The notes below the pieces were generated by a model that saw only the letters and a program-made list of their open reading frames with translations, made no database searches and had not been told where the DNA came from. From Pseudomonadota bacterium (GTDB lineage: Bacteria; Pseudomonadota; Gammaproteobacteria; Pseudomonadales; Azotimanducaceae), in the NCBI GenBank assembly GCA_009936895.1, contig JAACDS010000214.1, positions 1-19,183 of the forward strand: a stretch of 19,183 nt of DNA, written 5' to 3'. Shown piece by piece: positions 7,168 to 14,373 of this stretch (within the stretch, counting starts at the first letter, position 1; every line of letters starts with the position of its first letter). A program made the position numbers and the translations under genes.

Positions 7168-8079
7168 ATGAAAAAGACCCTCGCACTGGCGCTTGCCGCC
7201 ACTACAGCCCTCAGCACGGGCGCTTTTGCCCAAGAGATCACTGAATTCCGCATCGGTATCCTCGGCGGCGAAAACGCGCAGGACCGGATGAACAGCTACC
7301 AGTGTCTGGCGGATTACACGACCGAAGCGCTCGGCGTCGAAACCAAGCTTTTCGCCCCAGCCGACTATAATGGCGTCATTCAGGGCCTTCTGGGTGGCAC
7401 CATCGACATGGCATGGTTGGGCGCATCTTCCTATGCCGCAACATTCCTGCAGGATCCGGACGCCGTTGAGCCTGTCTTGATCAAGGTCAACCTTGATGGC
7501 TCAGTCGGCTACCATTCTATCGGCTTTGCCCGCATCGATAGCGGCGTCACATCTCTGGATGATATGGAAGGCAAGGTGTTTGGTTTTGGTGATCCAAACT
7601 CCACATCGGGCTACCTTATTCCATCCATCGAGATCCCGCAGTACAAAGACGGCATCACAATGGAGTCCGGCGAATACTTCGGTGAAGTCAAATTCACAGG
7701 CGGTCATGAGCAGACCATCGTCGCAGTAAACAACGGCGATATCGACGGCGGCGTGACTTGGGCTGATGGTCAGGGCAACTGGGAAGACGGCTACAACTCC
7801 GGCGCGCTGCGCAAAGCGGTTGATGCAGGTCTCGTCGACATGAACGACATGGTTCAAATCTGGAAATCCAACGTAATCCCCGAAGGCCCGGTCGTTCTGC
7901 GTCAAGCCTTGCCGGACGATGTAAAAGCTACAATGGTTGCACTGGTAGATGGCCTTTACGACGCAGACCCTGAATGTGCCTACGGCGTCGCTGCGGGCGA
8001 TACGCTGGGTTTCCAGCCAGTCACGCACGCGATGTACGAAAGCATCATAGCGGCACGCCAGTCCGTAATTGGTAACTAA
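7168..8079 (+). CDS. phnD: Phosphonate-binding periplasmic protein PhnD
   Basis: Periplasmic receptor that delivers phosphonates to PhnCE. ATG 7168 is chosen over the upstream start-like codon at 7087: GGAG lies 6 bases ahead and it begins a textbook signal peptide (MKKTLALALAATTALSTGAFA, cut before QE). Total length is 303 residues. Mature sequence has the family signatures EFRIGILGGENAQDR, LGGTIDMAWLGASSYA, GFGDPNSTSGYLIPS (phosphonate phosphate-loop region), FTGGHEQTIVAVNNGDIDGG and IPEGPVVLRQALP. It is followed by a strong hairpin before phnE1, which would let this gene be expressed above the permease genes. Intact. Confidence 0.96.
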   Translation: MKKTLALALAATTALSTGAFAQEITEFRIGILGGENAQDRMNSYQCLADYTTEALGVETKLFAPADYNGVIQGLLGGTIDMAWLGASSYAATFLQDPDAVEPVLIKVNLDGSVGYHSIGFARIDSGVTSLDDMEGKVFGFGDPNSTSGYLIPSIEIPQYKDGITMESGEYFGEVKFTGGHEQTIVAVNNGDIDGGVTWADGQGNWEDGYNSGALRKAVDAGLVDMNDMVQIWKSNVIPEGPVVLRQALPDDVKATMVALVDGLYDADPECAYGVAAGDTLGFQPVTHAMYESIIAARQSVIGN

Positions 8080-8098
8080 GATAATACTTATGACGTAT

Positions 8099-8122
8099 CC
8101 GGTAGCCCTTTTGGGCTGCCGG
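8099..8122 (+). terminator. Hairpin between phnD and phnE1
   Basis: CCGGTAGCCC pairs with GGGCTGCCGG (10 base pairs, one T-G) around a TTTT loop and is followed by TATTTCTTTG. Such hairpins after a binding-protein gene usually act as partial terminators or protect the upstream message from 3' decay, raising PhnD over PhnE. Confidence 0.75.
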
Positions 8123-8145
8123 TATTTCTTTGTCCGGGGGTCAGG

Positions 8146-9021
8146 ATGGCAGATATTTCACTGAGTGGCGCGCAACATCACGTAGACGGCATTCAAGCCA
8201 GCTATATGGCGCAGGTACAGCGCCGCAGGCTCTATGGCGGTCTTACTCTTCTGATTTTCGTCGTTCTGATGGTTTCCGGGTTCAATATCGCAGATGACCG
8301 CAACGCTGGAGGTTTCTGAGATGGACTGCATCAGATCGGCGATTACCCAGCAGATGTTTTGTCTGAAGCATGGGAAAAGCGCGCCGATCTGCCTGCCTTG
8401 ATCGCCAAGTATTTTCCCGCCTTGGTGGAGACCATCAACATCGCCGCTGTCTCGACCCTGATCGGTGCAATTGGCGGCTTGTTCCTGTCGCTGCTCGGCA
8501 CCCGCGGCTTGGCGAAATGGCCGCGTCTGATCCCCCTGTTCCGCCGCATCTCGGATATCATGCGCGCCGTGCCCGAAATCGTCATCGCACTGGTTCTGAT
8601 CTTTGTACTCGGTGGTGGGCCCGTTCCCGCAATGATTGCAATTGCAATCCACACGGCCGGTGCACTGGCCAAGATGTTTTCCGAAGTTTCCGAAAACACC
8701 GACTTGAAATCTGTAGAAGGGCTTGCCTCCACAGGTGCTACATGGTCGCAGCGGATGCTTCTGGGTGTGCTGCCGCAGGTCGCACCGAACTACGTGAGCT
8801 ACACGCTGTTGCGATTTGAAATCAACATCCGTGCCTCGGCAATACTTGGATTTGTCGGCGCCGGTGGGCTTGGTTATGATTTGCGAAACGCTATGGCCTG
8901 GGGGCCAGGACGTTTTGATGAAGCCGCCGCGATTTTCATCCTTCTGTTCGGCACGATCGTATTCTTCGATCAAGTGTCCAGCCGCTACCGCAATCGTTTG
9001 ACTGAGGGACAAGGCCAATGA
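8146..9021 (+). pseudogene. phnE: Phosphonate permease PhnE (first copy), interrupted by TGA at codon 58
   Basis: Inner-membrane permease subunit for phosphonates. ATG 8146 follows GGGGG and AGG. The frame reads MADISLSGAQHHVDGIQ, a first membrane helix (LYGGLTLLIFVVLMVSGFNI), ADDRNAGGF, then TGA at 8317-8319. It continues without shift as DGLHQIGDYPADVLSEAWEK, three or more membrane helices and the cytoplasmic coupling loop near codons 180-205 (SEVSENTDLKSVEGLASTGA). F-x-DGL fits Trp, so TGG to TGA is likely. Total would be 291 residues. The remainder has only TTG (8359) as a start-like codon and would lose the first helix. Its stop overlaps the phnE2 ATG (ATGA). A sequencing error cannot be excluded. 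Confidence 0.85.
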
Positions 9022-10331
9022 CCACTATTGATCTGGACGTGACCAAGTTTGAGGCCGAAAAGCTCTTTCAGCGCAAACGCTTGATTGGCTTTGGCATCCC
9101 GGCGGTCATCGCAGTTTATTTCATTTACATCTTCTTCGCGTTTGACCTGCCTGGTCTTGTAGGACGCGCCAATATGGAAAACGCCGTGACGCTGGCTTCC
9201 GACAGCTGGTCCCACAAGGTGCATGTCACCCGGGACAATCGGTCAGGAGAGATCACTTATGCCGTCGAAGGAGAGCGCAAAGGCCGCTACCCCGACGGAC
9301 AGCGCCCTGATTGGGTGACTGGCGATGATGCTATCATCATTGATCTGGGGCGCGAGCATATCGTGCGCTATCTGCCAGACAACCGGACCGAGATCGAAAT
9401 TCCCGGCTTCCAACTGATTGAGGCGCAGGCCGAGGATCGCACCGTCACGACCAACCTGCCCGATGATCTGCCCGATTGGATTTCCGCCTCGGACCGCCGC
9501 GTGGGCATCACCACACCCGAAGGCCGCATTACCTTGACGGGCGCTCGGACCGAGGTTTTCAATTATTTCCCCGGTTGGGAACTGTTCTGGTTTACGCTCG
9601 ACAGCCCCTACTACGGACAGTCCTTGGCCACGATCCTGTTTGGCGACCAGATCGACCCTGCGCGCAGCAATATCACTGGGGCAGTGTCCGATTGGTGGAA
9701 CAACGCCATGTGGCGGCACAAGGATGTGGCTTGGGCCATTGGCGAGACGATCCTGATGGCCTTCCTTGGCACGATTGGGGCAGCCATCATCGCTCTGCCG
9801 TTGGGTTTTCTAGCGGCCAAACGGTTCTCGCCGTTCATGCTAGTGCGCGCTGCCGCCCGCCGCCTATTCGACTTTGTGCGCGGCGTGGATGCGCTGATCT
9901 GGACTATCGTCTTGGCCCGCGCCTTTGGCCCCGGCCCGCTTACTGGCGCATTGGCAATCCTGATCACGGATACCGGCACCTTTGGCAAAATCTTCTCGGA
10001 GGCATTGGAAAACGTAGATCAAAAGCAAATCGAGGGCGTCGCATCGACCGGAGCCAAGCCGCTCCAACGCTATCGCTTTGGCGTCATACCGCAGATTGTG
10101 CCGGTGCTTCTGGCCCAAATCCTTTACTTCCTTGAATCCAACACCCGCTCTGCCACCATCATCGGCGCGATTACGGGCGGTGGTATCGGCCTGATGCTGA
10201 CCCAAGCAATCCAGACCCAGAAAGACTGGGAGGAGGTTGCATATTATATTGTCCTGATCATCGCGATGGTGATGTTAATGGATTGGTTTTCGGGCTGGCT
10301 ACGCGGCAAGCTGATCGGGCGCAAAATCTGA
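9018..10331 (+). CDS. phnE: Phosphonate permease PhnE (second, long copy)
   Basis: Second PhnE-type permease, 437 residues, about 150 longer than the usual PhnE. Membrane helix near residues 22-45 (GFGIPAVIAVYFIYIFFAFDL), then a long hydrophilic, presumably periplasmic segment to about 235 with no recognised fold, then a permease core. The ABC-coupling loop lies at about 328-350 (EALENVDQKQIEGVASTGA). The core ends GGIGLMLTQAIQTQKDWEEV and a last helix. The ATG overlaps the phnE1 stop by 4 bases, so it is translationally coupled. In this lineage the phnE genes come as a short/long pair, probably forming a heterodimer. It reads intact, so it may be stranded without its partner given the stop in phnE1. 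Confidence 0.93.
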   Translation: MTTIDLDVTKFEAEKLFQRKRLIGFGIPAVIAVYFIYIFFAFDLPGLVGRANMENAVTLASDSWSHKVHVTRDNRSGEITYAVEGERKGRYPDGQRPDWVTGDDAIIIDLGREHIVRYLPDNRTEIEIPGFQLIEAQAEDRTVTTNLPDDLPDWISASDRRVGITTPEGRITLTGARTEVFNYFPGWELFWFTLDSPYYGQSLATILFGDQIDPARSNITGAVSDWWNNAMWRHKDVAWAIGETILMAFLGTIGAAIIALPLGFLAAKRFSPFMLVRAAARRLFDFVRGVDALIWTIVLARAFGPGPLTGALAILITDTGTFGKIFSEALENVDQKQIEGVASTGAKPLQRYRFGVIPQIVPVLLAQILYFLESNTRSATIIGAITGGGIGLMLTQAIQTQKDWEEVAYYIVLIIAMVMLMDWFSGWLRGKLIGRKI

Positions 10332-10521
10332 TGGCAGGCATTCTGATCACCTCACTTCGCCAAACGAGTGATCCTGTCATCACGCACGCAGGTCTTCAAT
10401 GGCCGGAGAGACCGACAACGGACAAATAACGGGTCGCGGCAGGGATTAACGCTTTGGCAGAAGGCCTCACTCTTGATCGAACCGGCAAGTTCTTTCGCTG
10501 GAATGGCGAGGAGCACGCGTT
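10332..10521 (+). other. Gap between phnE2 and the hexapeptide transferase
   Basis: A hairpin-forming repeat GATCAC (10345-10350) and GTGATC (10368-10373), extendable by two pairs with one bulge, follows phnE2 and may be a weak terminator or RNA-processing site. Further on, a frame ending at TGA 10523-10525 reads ALAEGLTLDRTGKFFRWNGE then EHAF. It looks protein-like but is closed upstream by TAA about 27 codons earlier. Its stop overlaps the next gene's TTG start. I cannot assign it. Confidence 0.35.
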
Positions 10522-11151
10522 TTGAGTACGACCAGATTAAAACCGGATGTCCCCTTTATTCATCCCGATTGCGAGATCACAGATGCAACATTCGGACAGT
10601 ATGTGGAAATTGGACGCGGCAGCCGCTTGGCGCATTCCCATATGGATGACTATTCATACTGCGACCGGTTTGCCGACATTGCCAATGCCTCCGTGGGCAA
10701 GTTCTCGAACATTGCAGCGTTCGTACGGATCGGCGCCACGGACCACCCGATGGAAAAAGCAAGTTTGCATCACTTTCACTATCGCTCGGCCGATTATTTC
10801 GAAGATGCAGATCACGATGATGCTTGGTTCGCCCACAGGCGTAGCCGTCGCACGGTGATTGGTCATGATACATGGCTTGGCCATGGTGCGCAGGTCCGGC
10901 CCGAAGTGAACATCGGCCACGGGGCAGTTATCGCAGGCGGTGCAATTGTGACAAAGGATGTGCCTCCCTACATGATCGTGGCAGGCATCCCCGCTGTCCT
11001 GCTGCGTCCTCGTTTTCAACCGCGGATTGTTGACAGGCTTATGGAACTTGCATGGTGGGATTGGCCGCACGCACGCCTGCGCGGCGCGCTTGATGACTTT
11101 CGCAACCTCAGCGCCGAGGAATTTCTGGAGCGCAATGAGGGCACGATCTGA
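10522..11151 (+). CDS. Hexapeptide-repeat transferase of phosphonate clusters
   Basis: Left-handed beta-helix acyltransferase family member, of the subgroup regularly found in phosphonate/C-P lyase loci (the TIGRFAM family 'phosphonate metabolism protein, transferase hexapeptide repeat family'). The natural substrate is not established; acetylation of aminoalkylphosphonates is a common guess. 209 residues from TTG 10522, with GAGGAG nine bases ahead; no ATG lies nearby in frame. Imperfect hexads run through CEITDATFGQYVEIGRGSRL, YADIANASVGK-like repeats and VIGHDTWLGHGAQVRPEVNI, GHGAVIAGGAIVTKDVPPYM. A loop with GATDHPMEKASLHHF holds His residues of the kind used by xenobiotic acetyltransferases. 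C-terminal WWDWPHARLRGALDDFR is typical. Intact. Confidence 0.88.
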   Translation: MSTTRLKPDVPFIHPDCEITDATFGQYVEIGRGSRLAHSHMDDYSYCDRFADIANASVGKFSNIAAFVRIGATDHPMEKASLHHFHYRSADYFEDADHDDAWFAHRRSRRTVIGHDTWLGHGAQVRPEVNIGHGAVIAGGAIVTKDVPPYMIVAGIPAVLLRPRFQPRIVDRLMELAWWDWPHARLRGALDDFRNLSAEEFLERNEGTI

Positions 11152-11221
11152 CACCAGATGTCACAGAGGTGTAGCGTTGCGCCGTTAGGCAAAGGCAGGC
11201 TTATCATAAGGGTCAAAGCAG

Positions 11222-12094
11222 ATGGATAGACGCGACCGTTCTCAGGTTTCCTATGCAAAGTCCGCAAAATCACGCTTGGGCCAAGCAGTGATCAAGCTGA
11301 TCGAGAATGCAACCGGCCGGCTTCATCTGATCCAGCGGGCGCGAGACTATGATGCCGAAATTGCGCAGGGCCGCAGTTTCTGGGAAGTCATGATCAACCG
11401 CTATGGGTTAAGCCTTGATGTGGTTTCGGGAGCTATCGCGGACATTCCTGCGGAGGGTCCATTGGTTGTCGTCGCAAATCATCCTTTTGGTATCCTTGAC
11501 GGGTTAATAATGGGATACCTGCTGTCAACGCGGCGTGGTGATTTCCGCATTCTGGCAAATAGTGTGTTTCAGGACGCACCGGATCTTAACCGGATTATTC
11601 TGCCCATCAGTTTTGCAAGCACTAAAGACGCGGTAAAGCTGAACTTGGAGACCCGCGCGAAGGCCTTGGAATTTCTTAAGGCAGGGGGCGCGATAGGCGT
11701 CTTTCCCGGTGGGACCGTATCGACCGCAGCAAAACCGTTCCAGCGGCCATTTGATCCCGGCTGGCGTCGGTTCACGGCGCGCATGATTACCAAATCAAAT
11801 GCGACCGTGGTTCCGGTGTTCTTTGACAGTCAGAATTCGCGATTGTTTCAGTTGGCCAGCCATATCCATTATAATCTGCGCGTGGCGCTCTTGCTGAAAG
11901 AGTTTCGTCGCAGGGCCGACAAACCCGAAGAGATCGCAATCGGCGGGCCAATCTCGCCTGCAACGATTGCCACATTCTCCGATGATGCGCAGGGGATGAT
12001 GGACTTTCTCAGAAACGAGACTTACGGGCTTTCGCCCCGAAGTATTGTCCATTCGCCCTATGGTTTCGAGTTTGAAGAGCGATACAAGGTCTGA
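11222..12094 (+). CDS. Lysophospholipid/glycerolipid acyltransferase-like protein
   Basis: Member of the PlsC-like acyltransferase superfamily, 290 residues from ATG 11222. Catalytic block NHPFGILDG at 86-94 (the NHPxGxLDG variant of the His-x-Asp motif), an acyl-acceptor-binding-type motif GVFPGGTVST near 159-168 in place of FPEGTRS, and PVFFDSQNSRLFQ downstream. No clear membrane helix; probably membrane-associated. Relatives include OlsA/ornithine-lipid and putative 'hemolysin' acyltransferases. Position in a phosphorus locus makes a role in phosphorus-free lipid synthesis attractive, but no Pho box is seen in the 70 bases ahead of it and this is inference. The gene converges on arsJ with 21 bases between stops and no hairpin. 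Confidence 0.8.
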   Translation: MDRRDRSQVSYAKSAKSRLGQAVIKLIENATGRLHLIQRARDYDAEIAQGRSFWEVMINRYGLSLDVVSGAIADIPAEGPLVVVANHPFGILDGLIMGYLLSTRRGDFRILANSVFQDAPDLNRIILPISFASTKDAVKLNLETRAKALEFLKAGGAIGVFPGGTVSTAAKPFQRPFDPGWRRFTARMITKSNATVVPVFFDSQNSRLFQLASHIHYNLRVALLLKEFRRRADKPEEIAIGGPISPATIATFSDDAQGMMDFLRNETYGLSPRSIVHSPYGFEFEERYKV

Positions 12095-12115
12095 AGGGCC
12101 ACGATCCGATTATTT

Positions 12116-13378
12116 CTATCCATTCTCCAGCCTCAAGAAACCCACCGTGATAGCCGACGCTGCAACCATTCCAGCCGCAGTGCCCAACATCAGCGCCAGT
12201 CCACCTGCTTGATATGTCAGCCCGGACAGCAAGGTTCCGGCCAGCCGCCCACCCGCATTGGCCATGTAGTAAAAGCCCACATCCATCGTGACCCGCTCTG
12301 CCTTTGTGAAGGACAAGATCAAGTAGGAATGGAGCGATGAGTTTACCGCGAAGACCGCCCCGAAAATCAACAGTCCGATGACAAGCGTGAGGGTGAGCCA
12401 AATTTTCGGCTCTGTGGCGGTGACAGCCGCGCATGTCAGCATCACCGGAACCGCAGCAAGGCCCCAGCCCCATGTGCGGGCCGCGCCAATCAGGTCCGTC
12501 TCGGACCGCCCGCCTGCGCGCAGGATGCGGGGCGCGGTGGCCTGAACAAAGCCATAGAGGATGACCCACAGGGCCATGAACGTCCCGATCATGAAGAATG
12601 CAGCGCGGTTGCCTGCAGTACTGCCATCCGACAGCACAGCGTAGAAATAGATCGGAATGCCGACGACAAACCAGACGTCCCGCGCCCCGAACAGGAACAC
12701 CCGTGCCGCACTAAGCCAGTTCACGTTGGCCGACTTGGAAAAAACTTCAGAGAATTTTGTGTCCTTGCGTCCCTTCGGCAGCCCCGGCGGCATGGCAATC
12801 AAAACGGCCAGCAGAATTGCGGCAAGGATCGCGGCTATGCCCAAGACAGCCCAGACAAATCCAAGTGTCGGCAGCAATACAGCGCCCAGCAGAAACCCTA
12901 CGCCCTTTACCATGTTCTTGGACCCTGTCAGAATTGCCACCCAGCGAAAGAGAGCTCCGTCCTGCGATGGTGCAAGCAATTTGACGGCGGATTTGGACGA
13001 CATTTTGGCAAGGTCCTTTGCCACGCCGCTTGCACCCTGCACAAGCATGACAAAGGCGACCGATGTGCCAATCGCCCAAGTAGGATCAAGCCGCGCCAAG
13101 GCCAGCAGAGCCAGCACTTGCAGCCCTAGCCCTGCATACAGCGTTGACGTCAGACCGAACCGCGCAGCAATCCAGCCTGCGCAGAGATTGGTGATGACAC
13201 CGGCGATTTCGTAAAGGACAAACAGATAGGCCAGCTGCACCGGAGAGAACCCCAGCGTGTGAAAGTGCAACAGCACCAGCATGCGTAGTGCACCGTCGGT
13301 CAGCATGAACGCCCAGTAGGCCGCCGTGACCGCGATATAGGCCGACAGTCCTTCGGGGCGCGTAGCGCTTTCGGTCAC
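12116..13378 (-). CDS. arsJ: Organoarsenical efflux MFS transporter ArsJ
   Basis: Major facilitator family exporter that pumps out 1-arseno-3-phosphoglycerate, the unstable product made from arsenate by GAPDH; the extruded compound breaks down to arsenate outside. 420 residues from a GTG at 13378, overlapping the GAPDH stop by 4 bases (GTGA). ArsJ-like stretches: YWAFMLTDGALRMLVLLHFH at the first helix, then YLFVLYEIAGVITNLCAGWI, GASGVAKDLAKMSSKSAVKL, ARVFLFGARDVWFVVGIPIY and FYYMANAGGRLAGTL. About 11-12 hydrophobic segments. Coupling to GAPDH makes this assignment much safer than sequence alone. Intact. Confidence 0.93.
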   Translation of the reverse strand: MTESATRPEGLSAYIAVTAAYWAFMLTDGALRMLVLLHFHTLGFSPVQLAYLFVLYEIAGVITNLCAGWIAARFGLTSTLYAGLGLQVLALLALARLDPTWAIGTSVAFVMLVQGASGVAKDLAKMSSKSAVKLLAPSQDGALFRWVAILTGSKNMVKGVGFLLGAVLLPTLGFVWAVLGIAAILAAILLAVLIAMPPGLPKGRKDTKFSEVFSKSANVNWLSAARVFLFGARDVWFVVGIPIYFYAVLSDGSTAGNRAAFFMIGTFMALWVILYGFVQATAPRILRAGGRSETDLIGAARTWGWGLAAVPVMLTCAAVTATEPKIWLTLTLVIGLLIFGAVFAVNSSLHSYLILSFTKAERVTMDVGFYYMANAGGRLAGTLLSGLTYQAGGLALMLGTAAGMVAASAITVGFLRLENG

Positions 13379-14373
13379 AGACTGTTCCCGACCAAGCAGG
13401 CTACATCCACCAGGCGGTGCGCATAACCCATCTCGTTATCATACCACGCGTAGACCTTCACCTGCGTGCCATTGATCACCATGGTAGAAGGCGCATCGAC
13501 AATGCTCGATCTTTCATCATTGGTGTAATCAGTGGAAACGAGTGGGCGTTCCTCATAGCCCAAGATACCCTTCAACGGCCCTTCCGATGCTGCCTTAAAC
13601 AGTGCATTAACCTCTTCTGCAGTGGTCTCTTGTTCTACCTCGAAGACGCAATCGGTCAACGACGCGTTAAGTAGAGGCACACGAACGGCATGACCGTTCA
13701 GGCGACCCGTCAGTTCCGGATAAATAAGCGTGATGGCGGTTGCACTGCCAGTGGTTGTCGGGATCAGGGAATTCAGAGCAGAGCGCGCACGGCGCAGGTC
13801 CTTCGCCGGACGGTCCACAATGGTCTGTGTATTGGTCACATTGTGGATCGTTGTGATAGAGCCGTGTTTGATCGTCAGGTTTTCGTGAATGACCTTTACA
13901 ACTGGCGCAAGGCAATTGGTCGTGCAACTTGCTGCGGTCACAATGCGGTGGCGGTCCGGTTCGTAGATGTCGTGATTCAACCCGTATACGATATTGGCGG
14001 CGTCACCGTCCTTGACCGGCGCAGATATATCCACCTTCTTTACGCCTGCGTCAAAGTAAGGGGCGAGCTTTGCCTCTGTTTTGAAGACACCAGTGCAGTC
14101 GATCACCACATCAACACCATCCAGCGGCAGCGCGGCGATGTCGCGGGTCCCAATGAACGGCAGACAATGGCCGTCAATTGTCACGCTACCCTCATCATGG
14201 GCGAAATTGGCCTTCCAGCGGCCGTGGACCGTGTCGAACTCAAACAGATGGGCATGCATCTCGGGATCACCCACCGCGTCATTGATCCATGCAATTTTTG
14301 CCCCCCGTTCCAGTAGCGGCTTCAAGGCCAGCTTGCCGATGCGGCCTAGGCCGTTGAGTGCGTAAACAGTCAT
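13375..14373 (-). CDS. gapdh: Arsenic-operon glyceraldehyde-3-phosphate dehydrogenase
   Basis: Uses arsenate instead of phosphate with glyceraldehyde-3-phosphate and NAD+ to make 1-arseno-3-phosphoglycerate, the ArsJ substrate. I take ATG 14373 (MTVYALNGLGRIGK), which overlaps the arsR-arsC stop as ATGA; an in-frame ATG at 14385 would add four residues. 332 residues. NAD-binding NGLGRIGK at the N-terminus, catalytic Cys150 in AASCTTNCLAP, His177 in TIHNVTNTQ, substrate-binding region PTTTGSATAITL, C-terminal WYDNEMGYAHRLVD. The divergence from housekeeping GAPDH (for example NGLGRIG for NGFGRIG) and the operon fit the dedicated arsenic paralogue. A glycolytic role is unlikely here. Confidence 0.92.
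   Translation of the reverse strand: MTVYALNGLGRIGKLALKPLLERGAKIAWINDAVGDPEMHAHLFEFDTVHGRWKANFAHDEGSVTIDGHCLPFIGTRDIAALPLDGVDVVIDCTGVFKTEAKLAPYFDAGVKKVDISAPVKDGDAANIVYGLNHDIYEPDRHRIVTAASCTTNCLAPVVKVIHENLTIKHGSITTIHNVTNTQTIVDRPAKDLRRARSALNSLIPTTTGSATAITLIYPELTGRLNGHAVRVPLLNASLTDCVFEVEQETTAEEVNALFKAASEGPLKGILGYEERPLVSTDYTNDERSSIVDAPSTMVINGTQVKVYAWYDNEMGYAHRLVDVACLVGNSL

Noticed and set aside
2821..8319. TGA recoded as Trp (alternative code or selenocysteine)
   Set aside because: TGA replaces Arg in phoR, TGG encodes Trp throughout, and phnC, phnG, phnH, phnI and phnJ all end with TGA. No selenocysteine-type hairpin is evident.
8158..9018. A 286-codon minus-strand open frame opposite phnE1
   Set aside because: Low-complexity, polar, Gln/Asp/His-rich translation typical of antisense of a membrane-protein gene. 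The plus-strand PhnE motifs are unmistakable.
12657..13214. Plus-strand frame opposite arsJ (185 codons)
   Set aside because: Antisense shadow of a GC-rich membrane-protein gene, with no recognisable motif and no ribosome site.
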